This document shows, piece by piece, positions 52,424 through 62,450 of a stretch of 64,000 nt of DNA. Below the pieces are notes generated by a model. The model made no database searches and had not been told where the DNA came from. It saw only the letters and a list, made by a program, of their open reading frames with translations. Source of the DNA: Procambarus clarkii (Eukaryota > Arthropoda > Malacostraca > Decapoda > Cambaridae). Within the stretch, counting starts at the first letter, position 1, and every line of letters starts with the position of its first letter. Made by a program: the position numbers and the translations under genes. Location of the stretch: contig NC_091198.1 of the NCBI RefSeq assembly GCF_040958095.1, positions 34,252,689 to 34,316,688 on the forward strand, read 5' to 3'.

Positions 52424-54395
52424 TTAAAGAGTATCAGGGTCGGGATCAGGGTCAGCAAAGTCAGGGTTAGGGGGCATGGGCAAACTGAGCAAAGACGGAG
52501 GGAAGGAAACGGGAGAACAGATCAGAGGTGGGCGGGCGGGGTCCGGAGGAGGAGGAGGAAGAGGAGGAGACAACGGAGAGGAGCAGTCAAGGACAGCAGT
52601 AGGAAGAGGGGGAGTAGAAAGAGGGGAGCGCACCCCAGCAAGAGCAGCAACCGAAAGGGAAGCAGGGGCCAAAGAAACCTCCATAGCAGGAACAGGGGGC
52701 GCAACCACTGAAACGGGAGGGGAAGGAGCAACAGAGCCAAAAGTAGGAGCTAAGGAAGAAAGCGAAGCCTTCTTACCCGCCGGGGAAGAGGAAGGAGAGG
52801 AGCCAGGCTTACGCTTCTGACTTAAAGAGACAGGTGTCCCAGCAACTACGTACCGGGCAACGGATTCCAGTGTCTCAACAGGAGAAGCCGAACGAGAGCA
52901 CACACGACGGCCGTTAGGAGAGCGATGGACATCCGCCTGCACCGACAGGCGGCGGGGAGAGCCGATAGATGGAGGAAGAGGATGGGAAGGAGGATCGGAG
53001 GGGGACGAGGAAGAAGACACAGGAGACATGACAGACCGGGTTGAAAGAAGGGGAACCCCAGACAGAGGACCAGGAGGGGGACCTCTCAGGAAAGAACTCA
53101 AAGGAACAGAGGAGGGGGCAGTGGGCGTATCAGGGTCCAAGGCCCAGAAACGGTTGAGAGTCTGAGGAAGGGGGGAAGGACGAGGAGAGGAAGAGCGCAA
53201 CACGCGAGCATAAGAGATGTTAGTATAAGGCGGGAGCCGGCGAACCTGGCGCCTCGCCTCAGGAAAAGACAAACGCTCCCGGTGCTTCAGGTTAAGGACG
53301 GCCGCCTCAAGCTTGTAATGGACACAGGCACGGGAGAACGTAGGATGGGCCTCACCGCAGTTCTGGCAGCGAGCTTGGGGAGAAGTGCACTCCGACTTAG
53401 AGTGACCTTCACTCCCACACAAAGGACAGAGAGAGACAGTCCCAGAGCAGCGGAGGGCACCATGCCCAAACCTCCAGCACTTATTACAAAGTCGAGGAGA
53501 AGGAATATACTCCTGGACAGAGCACCTAGCACCAGCAAGAATGACAGAGGATGGAAGGGTCCTACCATCAAAGGTGATCTTCACAACGCGAAGGGGTTGA
53601 CGGCGACGACCACGAGGGGGGACGAGTAAACGAGTCAACCTGGAGGACAGAATGGCCTTGGGCATCAAGGATATGCCGAATATCATCGTGGCAATCCTGC
53701 AGATTCCGAACACCGGTTGCAACATGGGGTGGGAGGAGAATAGTGCCAACACTGGAATTCATCTGAACGTTCTTGGAGACCCGAACAGGGATCTCGCCAA
53801 GGCAAGATAAGGCAGCCAAGCGGGAAGCCGCATCCTGAGAAGGAGCAGCAACAACACGTGTACCGAGACGAGTGGGGTTGAAAGTAACACACGCATCCAC
53901 GGAATCTACAAGATGCCGATGGAGGGAGAAATCGTCAGGAGGCGCAGAATCAAGAGGGAGGAGATCAAAGTATTTGGCCCATGAAGCAGGACCAAACAAG
54001 GCCTGATACGCATCAGCACGGGAAGGAATCGAGCGAGTGCGGTTGGGGCGCGAACGGCGTTGAGAACCCCTAGAGAGAGAGGGGTCAAAAGGCGCAGTAG
54101 TCACAACGAAAGACTTAGCCACACCAGGGGACGAAGTGGTCACCACCGGGGGCTGGAGGCTCGACCCAACCTCAGAGGAGGGAGGGGAGCTGGGGGAAGA
54201 AGTCAGGATGGTCAAAGGAGGAGCAAGGTCGGGGCCCAACGCAGCGGGAGCTACAGTGCCTGGTCTTCCAATACAGGCCGACTCGGGGGCTTGGTTGCCC
54301 ACCCCACGAGCCTGAGAGGGTACAACGGAAACATTCAACGACATAGAGACGAAAAGTGACAAATTCATCCACGAATGTGCCCCCATACCCACCAT
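52424..54395 (-). pseudogene. LINE-A ORF1, copy 3, one frame change
   Basis: N-terminal part 54395-53568 (275 codons: leader, then QALFGPASWAKYFDLLPLD and PVRVSKNVQMNSSVGTILL) and C-terminal part 53752-52424 (442 codons). They overlap across a frameshift near 53600-53640. Zinc knuckles in the second part are CNKCWRFGHGALRC, CPLCGSEGHSKSEC and CQNCGEAHPTFSRAC, two canonical CX2CX4HX4C and one variant. A long Pro/Ser region follows. It ends 24 bp before the ORF2 Met at 52400, so ORF2 translation probably relies on reinitiation. Confidence 0.9.
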
Positions 54396-54883
54396 GGAGC
54401 CACAATTAGAGGCAGGACCCCCAACAGGAAGCTATCGCCGATCATGCCGGGGGCCCCCTAGGGGTGCGTCGTGAGTATACGCCCCACAAACGCCACCTTA
54501 AGAACCGTCAGTCCGTCGAGATCGGGTTCAGCGACGAAAGGGGGATTGACAATAAAAGGTTCCCCTCGCTCGAGACGTCGGGTACTACAGTTCTACGGGT
54601 GCAAGAGTATGCCTCCTCAAGCACCCGGGCGTCAAAATAGAAGAAGTCCAAAGAAATAATCCAAAACAAGCAAAAGGTCGGCAGGAAACGACAAGCAGAT
54701 AGGAGAAGAGGGGGGAGAAAAACGAAACATAAGGAAAAGGAAAAGCGATCCGGCACAATTGGAGAAGACAGCAGCAGGAGTGCAAGGCCAGAAAAGGACA
54801 GAGGACTGCCCAACGGAGCATCACACTCCGGCAGCCGTCCACCAAGCCCCCTCACGACGCCAACGGGCCGGAAGGGGAGGGGG
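54396..54883 (-). promoter_or_regulatory. LINE-A 5' UTR, copy 3 (presumed internal promoter)
   Basis: Aligned with 13196-13705 of copy 2. The 5' terminus lies at the target duplication. CCCCCTCCCCTTCCGGCC opens the element on the minus strand. Confidence 0.65.
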
Positions 54884-54898
54884 CATTATTGTTATAAG
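54884..54898. repeat. Target-site duplication of LINE-A copy 3 (right)
   Basis: CATTATTGTTATAAG, a perfect copy of 46464-46478. Confidence 0.93.
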
Positions 54899-55348
54899 AC
54901 CTTGTTTACTATCTAGCTCCTCCTTTGACCATGTGCTGCTTGGCGGTGGACTATATGCATTTATGATCATTAGTTTATCATCCTCATGGCAGAGCTCTAG
55001 TGCTATTATGTCAACTTCTTGTGGATTGGCAGTCATTATTTCCTTCACCTTTAGGTGTTCTTTCACCAGCACAGCAACGCCACCGCCTTTCCTATTTTTT
55101 CTGACCCGTCTCTAAATTGAGTAGCCCTTTGGGAATATGACCTCATTTAAAATAACATCTTCAAGTTTTGTCTCCGTGAGTGCAACAATGTTTGATGTCT
55201 GCAGCTGTATTACATCACTTAACTCCAGAATCTTCGATCTCACTCCATCTACGTTGGTGTATGCAATCTTCAGGAACTTCTCCCCCCTCTCCTTATTCTT
55301 CACTCCCCCTCTCTCTATTGATTTTGTTGGTTTGCCTTTATGTACCAC
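54899..55348 (-). pseudogene. LINE-B endonuclease, N-terminal half
   Basis: Frames 55348-55112 and 55072-54821 read FLKIAYTNVDGVRSKILELS, SNIVALTETKLEDVI (catalytic Glu) and, after a short gap with a frame change near 55090, AVLVKEHLKVKEIMTANPQ, DIIALELCHEDDKLMIINAY and the linker up to the LINE-A target duplication. The C-half of the same domain continues at 46463 on the other side of LINE-A copy 3. Confidence 0.88.
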
Positions 55349-55523
55349 TTTACTGGTCTGCCTACCCCTAACACTTTGTAGAAAAAAGAATTGATTTCTT
55401 CTTCATTCCTGCTCTCATTTAAACGTTTTGCCTCGGCGAGGTTCAGTTTCAGCTTCTCTGTCTTCTTTTGAAAGATCTCGTCTTAACGACCACACTTTCC
55501 CATCCTTACCACTTTGTAATTTT

Positions 55524-56363
55524 CTAGCATTCCTTAGTACTTCTTCCATCTGTTTGGCACCTGTTTAGGGTGATCCTCAAAGGTTGATCTTTCCCTTTTA
55601 CGTACCTGCCTATTCTCCTGTAGTTGCACACATTCTCTATGGTTGTAAGACCTTCTACGAAGCCAACAATTTTATCTACTACTTTTTCTTCTTCTACAGT
55701 TCTTTCTGACCTAGATGTTATCTCCTTTTCTTTGCAACCAAAAATTATCAGGGACTTACTCCGATCAACTGAGTTTTGCACCAACTTCGGATTAGATGCC
55801 AATTCCTTTCTCACTTCCAGCCTAATGTTTGTTTTATCCTGGTTGCTGCAGTGTTTGGCTTCCTTTCCTGCTTCTTCAATTTTTTCCTTCTCCTTGGCCA
55901 CTTGTGCATAGGTGAGTTGCCTATCTTTCTTGCACTGTTCTATTCCCTGTGTAACTTCCTCCATCTGTGCTAACAAAAACTGTTTCTCTTGTTGAATTTC
56001 CTTACCTAACCTATTGTAGTCATTTATGTTTAAATTTACTTTAACTTCTTCCAAAGCTATTTTTAAGAGTTTATTTTCTTCTACCATGGCTTTGCAATTT
56101 GTTTAAAATTGATTTTTATCCATGCGCAAGTCTTTCACTAAACCCTCAAGACATAAAACTTTGCTATTCAAATGGTCATTACTCTCTTTCAATTTACTAA
56201 TTATTTCTACATGAGAGTTCACTATAGTATCTAAGTTTACCAACTTGTTGTGTAGACTGCTAATATCAACGCTTTCTTCATTGAATCCTGCAAAATCAAG
56301 CTCTGTTTTGTTTTTCCTCTTGCCGGCGACCATCTTAAATGTTCTTCTCTGCACTGGAAACAC
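55524..56363 (-). pseudogene. LINE-B ORF1 (coiled coil plus C-terminal nucleic-acid-binding domain)
   Basis: Two frames: 56363-56103 (Met then KMVAGKRKNKTELDFAGF, predicted coiled coil with heptad Leu/Ile) and 56087-55524 (187 codons: more coiled coil, QLTYAQVAKEKEKIEEAGKE, then SKSLIIFGCKEKE, FVEGLTTIENVCNYRRIGRY, DQPLRITL). A stop in the short gap at 56088-56102 divides them. A coiled coil followed by this RRIGRY..PLRITL segment is typical of ORF1 proteins in CR1/L2-type LINEs. It would bind element RNA as a multimer. Confidence 0.82.
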
Positions 56364-56390
56364 TAGGGCAACTTTTTTTCATCCGATTTT

Positions 56391-56639
56391 TCACTGCCCT
56401 TAGCACATTCCTGTTATCTCACCTATTTTTCAAAAGCACTATAACTTTATGTTCTCTGGGACACCACTCACTATCATCAACCTGTACTACAATACTTATA
56501 ATTGTTGAAATATGCTGGAGCTCCTCTGATGCAAGTGTTGACTCTAGGGGTGTCACCTTTTGAATCTCAAAAGTCGTTGAGCGTCGTTTGCCTTGCTGAA
56601 GCAGGGGGTGCCACCACACAAACGACCCTAATATAAAGG
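56391..56639 (-). other. Probable LINE-B 5' UTR
   Basis: Lies directly upstream of LINE-B ORF1 on the minus strand and ends at a 13-bp G run (56638-56650). No second copy is present to confirm the boundary and no target duplication was found. Confidence 0.4.
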
Positions 56640-57683
56640 GGGGGGGGGGGAACACAAGGCAAACCACCCCACCAGGCAAAAACAAATATAAAAGAAAAAC
56701 CACAAAAGTGAACAACATACCCAGAGGGAACAGAGCCGGACGCTGTTATAGGTGAAAACTAGCTACGCAGTCCCCTGCGCCCCACCAGTGCTATAACTAC
56801 CACTTACCCCAAGGTAAACAAGGGAGGAAAACCCCCAAACACTCGGAGCGGCCAACCAACAGAGGTAGACCCAAGGTGACTTGTGGAAGGCAACCCCAAG
56901 CCCCAAGGGCGGTACTTACAGGGCACTCAGGGAAGGTGACCCTAAGCACATGCAGCCCGAGTACCTGAGACTACTACTACCAGCTCACACGACCACCGTA
57001 AGAGCAGCACTGAAAACAAGCCACAGCACTGAGACAAAACCGAAGCTGGAGCCACACGATCATGCACTATCCCATCAGCCGAGGAACTGAGGCGGGGATC
57101 GCCGGCGCGGGGGTCTGGGGCTCCCCCTTCTCCCTCCTGGGGAGGGGGGAGCTGTGCAGACATGTGGTGCGGCTCGTGTGACGTCGTGCTTGTTTGTTCG
57201 TTTTTCTTGATGAGTTCTGTCCACTCGTTTGTCGATTTTCGTTGTTAACCAGAATAGGAATTTGTTTTGTGGCGCTTACCTTTCTGGGTGCCTGTCCCGG
57301 TCGATGGCAGATATAGAATGCTCCAAATCACATGTGCATTTCTATGGGCCATTGCTCCCCGTGCCTCTGTGAGGGGGGCTAGGTTCTGGCTCGTGGCCCC
57401 CAGTAGGCCTAGAACTCCACCTTGTCAGCAGTTCTTCGTGTTGACAAGGGTGGACTTTCTTTCTAATGGGCAACTGACCAATCCTATGCAAACATTTCGG
57501 TGCCAGTATGTTAAAAATACAAGGATGGACTTTGTATTTGCACTTATTTGGACTTATTTGTCCAAATAATTTTGGATTTATTGCATTTGCACTTATTTGC
57601 ATCAGTATAGACTGATGCAAAATAGTTAGGGTATCCATATCAGCCATGGATAGCTCCGGGGAGCTGTATGGGCTCCCCTCAGA
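56640..57683 (-). mobile_element. DIRS-like fossil, 5' end fragment with small insertion
   Basis: Reverse-oriented 5' region of a DIRS copy: gag-proximal blocks matching 25740-26290, the GGTCGATGGCAGATATAGAA block, GGCCATTGCTCCCCGTGCCT, and, after foreign sequence at about 57420-57600, the closing block AGCTCCGGGGAGC at 57649. No coding part is recognised. The layout is like 31421-32145. Confidence 0.65.
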
Positions 57684-58095
57684 AAAAGCATGTTTTTTCT
57701 GTTACAGGTGAAGCATGTATATAGTAGGCATATAAAAGAACTCGCCTATTCGAATGCAATGTTGTGTCAAAATTTCAAAGCAATCGGTAAAGAGGTTTCG
57801 AAGATTTCCCACAAATGAAAAACACACGAAAAACATAGCTTTTCAAAACAGCATGTTTTTTCCCGTCACCGACGTGACATCTATAAAGTATGTATATATA
57901 AACCCACTCGGATGCGCATGGAACGTTGTGTGAAAATTTCAAGGCAATTGGTTCAGAACTTTCGGAGATTAGCGATTCTGAACAAACGAACATTTCCATT
58001 TTTACATATATCGATGTGTAGCGAATAATTGTATTTTTAACATACTAGCACCGAAATGTTTGCATAGTATTGGTCAATTGCCCATTAGAAAGAAA
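57456..58095. repeat. Inverted-repeat pair with 66-bp arms
   Basis: Arms 57456-57521 and 58030-58095 are inverted copies with 3 mismatches in 66 bp, starting TTTCTTTCTAATGGGCAA. Between them lie a DIRS end piece (57605-57683) and two direct imperfect repeats of about 150 bp, each with GCATGTTTTTTC, then TTGTGTCAAAATTTCAA or its variant (57686-57810 and 57852-57970). This could be a non-autonomous DNA transposon into which DIRS sequence came. A separate 11-bp-arm hairpin (CCACCTTGTCA) is at 57418-57454. Confidence 0.65.
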
Positions 58096-58182
58096 TCAAA
58101 GATTGCATAATACTGTATAAGTATTTTCTGTTAATTTAGAAACCACTTTAAAATCACTTTCAATGCATGCCTAGAAGAAAAA
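58096..58182. other. Short unassigned AT-rich spacer
   Basis: No element or coding signal recognised. Confidence 0.3.
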
Positions 58183-59485
58183 ACCAACATTGAATGTAAT
58201 GAAACACCATTTTCTGGGAGAGATCCGGAGGATCCCGGAGCTATCCGGGTTGATATGAATGTATTAGACCCTGACATCAATATGCATGGAGTTCTAGGCC
58301 TACCGGACACCACGAGTCAGAACCTGGCCCCCCTCAGAGAGACATGAGGAGCAATAGCCTACAGAAACCCCCGAGTGGTTGGAAGCATTTTATATCTGCC
58401 ATCAACCGGGTCAGGCACCCAGTAAAGTAAGCGCCCCGAAAAAAAACCTCTATTCCGGTTAAAATATTGCTACTGAAAGCCGAACGAGTGGACAGAACTC
58501 CCCAAATGAAAATAAGCAAATGAGTATGACGTCACCTTGCCGCCGTCTTCACAACCCCTCCTCCCCAGGAGGGAGAAGGGGAAGGCCCAAAACCCCCCCC
58601 CCCCCCCTGGCTATCCACCTTGCAGTTCTGATGCTGGATGTCAAAACACATGAAGAACTGCTGACCGGAGGGAGGGTTGTCAGGGAGCCTCCAGGTCTCA
58701 CCCAGATAATGGTGTTTCATTTAATTCAACGCTGATATTTTGGAGGGAGCCCTGTTAGCTCCCGAGACCTACTTACTCAAAAATAACACAAGAGAGAGAA
58801 ACCCGGGAGGCGATCGTTAACGCAGCAAACTGGCCGCGATGAGGTCCACTTCCGGCAGAGCCAACTGAACAAGTTGGTGTCGACTATCCATTCAGCAGGT
58901 TTATTGGGCAGGGAAATGAACCTTGACAGGCTGTCCGCCAAGACGTTGGACACCCCAGAACGTGAACGACCAGGAAAGCCAAACCCTGAGAACTCAGCAA
59001 ATAAGTCACACGAGGCGACCAGCCCCAAGGAGCCAAGGACCGCATCGAACCGCCACGGTTCAGATAATGAACCACAGTGGAGCAGTCCGAATAGAGCCGA
59101 ATCGTCAATCCGCAAACGACCCGAACCCACTGAAGAACGATGGGTTCAGGTAACGCCGCCCACACCACCACAAACTCCCGTACCGTGCTGTCCGCCCGAC
59201 GAAAAAACGGACCTCACCATTCCTAGCCGACCTGGTGAGCACTGGGCATAAAGCCCCAGGCAAGAAATGACACATTCGTGAACACATTTGAGCAAGGGCT
59301 CGGGTAGGCGCCAAGACGCTGAATCCCCCAAAAACGAAAAGGAAGCTGGTGACGCAGCAGCCGAAATTAGTCACCCGGAGGCCGAACCCAGAAATCGTGA
59401 GAGAGGCAGAAGGGACGTCCCCGAAGGAACCAGAACAACCGAAGAAACCAAACCCAACCCGGCAGGTAGACCATCATCACCTCAC
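58183..59485 (-). mobile_element. DIRS-like fossil with terminal repeat and RNase H part
   Basis: Starts with the terminal repeat unit (58183-58735; TTGAATGTAATGAAACACC) and continues into an RNase H-related segment (about 58830-59480, minus; VSNVLADSLSRF and a TDS-type start). The layout differs from the other copies. Broken, not coding-competent. LINE-C inserts at its right edge. Confidence 0.78.
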
Positions 59486-59488
59486 GGG

Positions 59489-59528
59489 TTGAGGTTACCG
59501 TGATGGTAGACCATCACGGTAACCTCAA
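59489..59528. repeat. Perfect 19-bp-arm hairpin at the LINE-C 3' tail
   Basis: Left arm TTGAGGTTACCGTGATGGT (59489-59507), 2-nt loop, right arm its exact complement (59510-59528). GGTAGACCATCA occurs at 59465 and 59506, possibly the target duplication of LINE-C. Confidence 0.85.
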
Positions 59529-59565
59529 GCATATCCTTGAGGTTACCTTGAGGTGATTCCGGGGC

Positions 59566-62444
59566 TCAGCGACCCCGCGGCCCAGTCGTCGACCAGGCCT
59601 CCTCGTTGCTGGACTGGTCAACCAAGCTGTTGGACGTGGCTGCTCGCAGCCTGATGTATGAGTCACAGCCTGGTTGATCAGGTATTCTTTGGAGATGTTT
59701 GTCAAGTTCTCCCTTGAACACAGCGAGGGGTCGGCCAGTTATGCCCCTTATGTGTAGTGGAAGTGTGTTGAACAGTCTCGGGCCTCTGATGTTGATAGAG
59801 TTCTCTCTCAAGAGTACCTGTTGCACCTCTGCTCTTCAACGGGGGGTATTCTGCACATCCTGCCATGCCTTCTGGTCTCATGTGCTGTTGTTTCTGTGTG
59901 CAGGTTTGGGACCAGCCCCTCTACTATTTTCCATGTGTAAATTATTATGTATCTCTCCCGCCTGCATTCAAGAGAATACAGGTTTAGGTTCTTTAGTCGG
60001 TCCCAATAGTTAAGATGTTTTACTGAGTGGATTCTAGCAGTAAAGGATCTCTGCATGCTCACCAGGTCAGCAATTTCTCCAGCTTTGAAAGGGGCTGTCA
60101 TTGTGCAGCAGTATTCCATTCTAGAGAGCACTAGCGTCTTGAAAAGTATCATCATCGGTATAGCATCTCTAGTGTGAAACGTTCTTGTTATCCAACCTGT
60201 CATTTTTCTTGCCGTTGTGACGGCTACTTTATTGTGTCCTTTAATTTTTTTTTTTTGAGATATACACAAGAGTTGTTACATTCTTGTACAGCCACTAGTA
60301 CGCATAGCGTTTCGGGCAGGTCCCTGGAATACGATCCCCACCGCGAAGAATCGTTGTTACAACCAAGAACACATTTTACTGTTGTGTTAAACAGAGGCTA
60401 CAGTTAAGGATTTGCGCCCAGTAAATCCTCCCCGGCCAGGATACGAACCCATGACAAAGCGCTCGCGGAACGCCAGGCGAGTGTCTTACCACTACACCAC
60501 GGAGACTGGTAAATGACTGGTAAATGGTAAATGTAAGTTCTTCCGACATCAGTACACCCAAATCCTTTACATTGCCTTTCCGTTCTATGTTACGATTTGA
60601 CCGAGTTTTGTACGTGGTTTCCGTTTTTATATTTTCATTTTTTTCCATAGCGCAGAGCTAAAACTTATCTTCATAAAATACCATGTTATTTCTGTAGCCC
60701 ATAGAAAGACCTGATTTACATCTGATTAGAGGTTTGCCGTGTCCTCTATGTTGTCTACTCTCTTAAAAATCATAGTGTCATCTGCAAAGGATGATACAGT
60801 GCTATAGGTTGTGTTCTTGTCTATGTCCGATATGAGGATGAGAAAAAGTACTGGAGCAAGCACAGTACCCTGGGGGACTGAGCTCTTCACGGTTGATGGG
60901 CTGGATTTTATTTTGTTGACTATTATTCATTGGGTTCTATTAGTCAGGAAATTGTAGATCCATCTGCCTATTTTTCCAGTAATTCCTTTTGAACGTATTT
61001 TATGTGCAATAACACCATGGTCACATTTGTCAAAGGCTTTTGCGAAATCTGTGTAAATTACATCAGCGTTTTGTTTGTCTTCCATGTCATAGTGGTCCAG
61101 CAACTGTGATAGGCAAGAGCGCCCTGTTCTGAAACCATATTGTCCAGGGTTATGGAGATGCTGTGATTCCATGTATTTTGTGATCTCATTTCTTAGCACT
61201 CTCTCAAAGATTTTTATGATGTGCGATGTTAGTGCTATCAGTCTGTAATTTCTTGCCTCTGCCTTATTTCCTCCTTTATGGAGCGGTGCTATCTCTGCTG
61301 TTTTTAATATGTCAGGGATAATGCCAGTATCTAGGCTTTGTCTCCAAAGAATGTGAAGGGCCTGCGATAGCATTTTTTTACAGTTCTTGATGAATATAGA
61401 GTTCCAAGAGTCAGGGCCTGGTGCAGAGTGCATAGGCATACTGTCTATGGCTTCTTTAAAATCCAGTGGGGATAGGGTGACATCTGATATATGATTTGAT
61501 GTTGGAATCATATCCATGAAAAATTTATTTGGGTTATCAATCTTCAGCGTGTTCAGTGGCTCGCTGAAAACAGAGTCGTACTGATTCCTCAATATTTCGC
61601 TCATTTCTTTGTTGTCATCAGCGAAAGTTCCATCTCCCTTTCGCAGGGGGCCCGATACTAGATGTGGATTTTGATCTTGATTTTGCATAGGAGAAGAAAT
61701 ATTTCGGATTTCTCTCTATTTCACTGATGGCCTTTTGCTCTCTTTGCCTCTCCTGGGTTTTGTATGATTCTTGTAGCTTTAGTTCAATTGTTTCTATTTC
61801 TCTACCTAGCCTTCTTCGCTCTTCTTGAGATAGGGTGCGACTCAAGTTGTTACATGATTTGTTTTCTTTGCCTATAGAGAGAATGACGTTCCCATTCCAA
61901 TCTGCATCTCTTCCTCTTTTTACTTAGGGGTATACGGTTTGAACATATTTCTAGTGCTACTGAGCTTATTTTTTCCAGGCACTGGCTCAGGTTTGCATTT
62001 TCTAGCTGTTCTTCCCAGCTTATTTCTGTGAAGTCTTGGTTTATTTGTTCCCAGTTTACCTGTTTATTATTGAAGTTGAATTTGCTGAAATCTCCTCCAT
62101 CGGGACTGTTTTGAAGATTTATTCCCCATGCTAGTCAGAACTTCAATTAAGTTGTGATCTGAGTAACAGGTATTTGTAATCATTATGTTCCGGATCAATT
62201 CATCATTATTAGTGAAAATGAGGTCCAGCGTGTTCTCCTTCCTAGTTGGTTCTACTATTTGCTGGTTTAAGGCAAACCTGTAGCACATCCGTAGCAGGTC
62301 ATTTGCATGTGACTGTTCATTTAGGTTACTTCCTGGAATTCTCTCTGATACAACCGTATCAGCTATGGTCTTCCATTTCAGGTGCCGTAGGTTAAAGTCC
62401 CCAAGCAGGATTCTGTTTGGGGCTGGATTTGTAAGGTTTTCCAA
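59566..62444 (-). pseudogene. LINE-C ORF2 (endonuclease C-half and RT), copy 2, broken
   Basis: Endonuclease: RILLGDFNLRHLKWK, NTLDLIFTNNDELIRNI, YSDHNLIEVL. RT: MPMHSAPGPDSWNSIFIKNC, NYRLIALTSHIIKIFERVL, YGFRTGRSCLSQLLDHYD, palm motif A YTDFAKAFDKCDHGV (intact), and near 60790 SSFADDTMIFK (both Asp intact). C-terminal: FTARIHSVKHLNYWDRLKNL, then NIRGPRLFNTLPLHIRG and DKHLQRIPDQPGCDSY. No single frame carries the whole protein; at least five frame changes or stops occur between 62067 and 59566. The endonuclease N-half is missing through 5' truncation. Confidence 0.87.
60250..60510 (-). repeat. SINE-2, tRNA-derived with poly(A) tail
   Basis: Minus strand: A box GTGGTGTAGTGGTAAGAC, B box GGGTTCGTATCC, a unique body of about 170 bp, then an A run (T run at 60247-60260 on the plus strand). 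The flanking LINE-C sequence is continuous in LINE-C copy 1 near 10020-10035. A poly(A) tail indicates a different LINE partner from SINE-1. TGGTAAATG is repeated at the 5' junction. Confidence 0.87.
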
Positions 62445-62450
62445 GCAGTG

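Larger units (their letters stand above)
46479..54883 (-). mobile_element. LINE-A copy 3, best-preserved, full length with nested LINE-B fragment
   Basis: 8.4 kb including a 2.1 kb insertion. Perfect 15-bp duplications flank it (46464-46478, 54884-54898). From the 5' end: 5' UTR (54883-54396), ORF1 (54395-52424), endonuclease (52400-51513), nested LINE-B fragment (49399-51512), RT and RNase H (49392-46560), 3' tail of TTAC repeats. Only a few frame changes are visible, so it is younger than copies 1 and 2. Confidence 0.93.
40820..56390 (-). mobile_element. LINE-B (CR1-like), minus strand, split by piggyBac-A and LINE-A copy 3
   Basis: CR1-like LINE whose pieces, read on the minus strand, are: ORF1 (56363-55524), endonuclease N-half (55348-54899), then LINE-A copy 3 (46479-54883), endonuclease C-half and RT (46463-44579), then piggyBac-A (41404-44574), RT C-terminus and 3' UTR (41399-40820). 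The 3' terminus reads TAACTACACTTAGGTAATTA, as in the plus-strand copy at 49399-51512. Both insertions have perfect duplications (TTAA; 15 bp). The 5' limit is uncertain, possibly up to the G run at 56638. A few frame breaks make it inactive. Confidence 0.87.
59529..62450 (-). mobile_element. LINE-C copy 2 (CR1-like), 5'-truncated, with SINE-2 inside
   Basis: Minus-strand CR1-like LINE: endonuclease C-half (62444-62067), linker (61845-61618), RT (61688-60650 and onward), thumb (60269-59808), C-terminal tail (59826-59566) and 3' UTR ending in AAGGTAACCTCAAGG-type units (59529-59560). Its 3' UTR end GGCCTGGTCGACGACTGGG resembles the SINE-1 tail. SINE-2 interrupts it at 60250-60510. It has several frame changes and is inactive. 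Confidence 0.88.

Noticed and set aside
56638-56650. Homopolymer G run (also at 8665, 52196 and the C run at 58590) as regulatory or G-quadruplex sites
   Set aside because: Single homopolymers in decayed elements, prone to sequencing and slippage error; no functional context.
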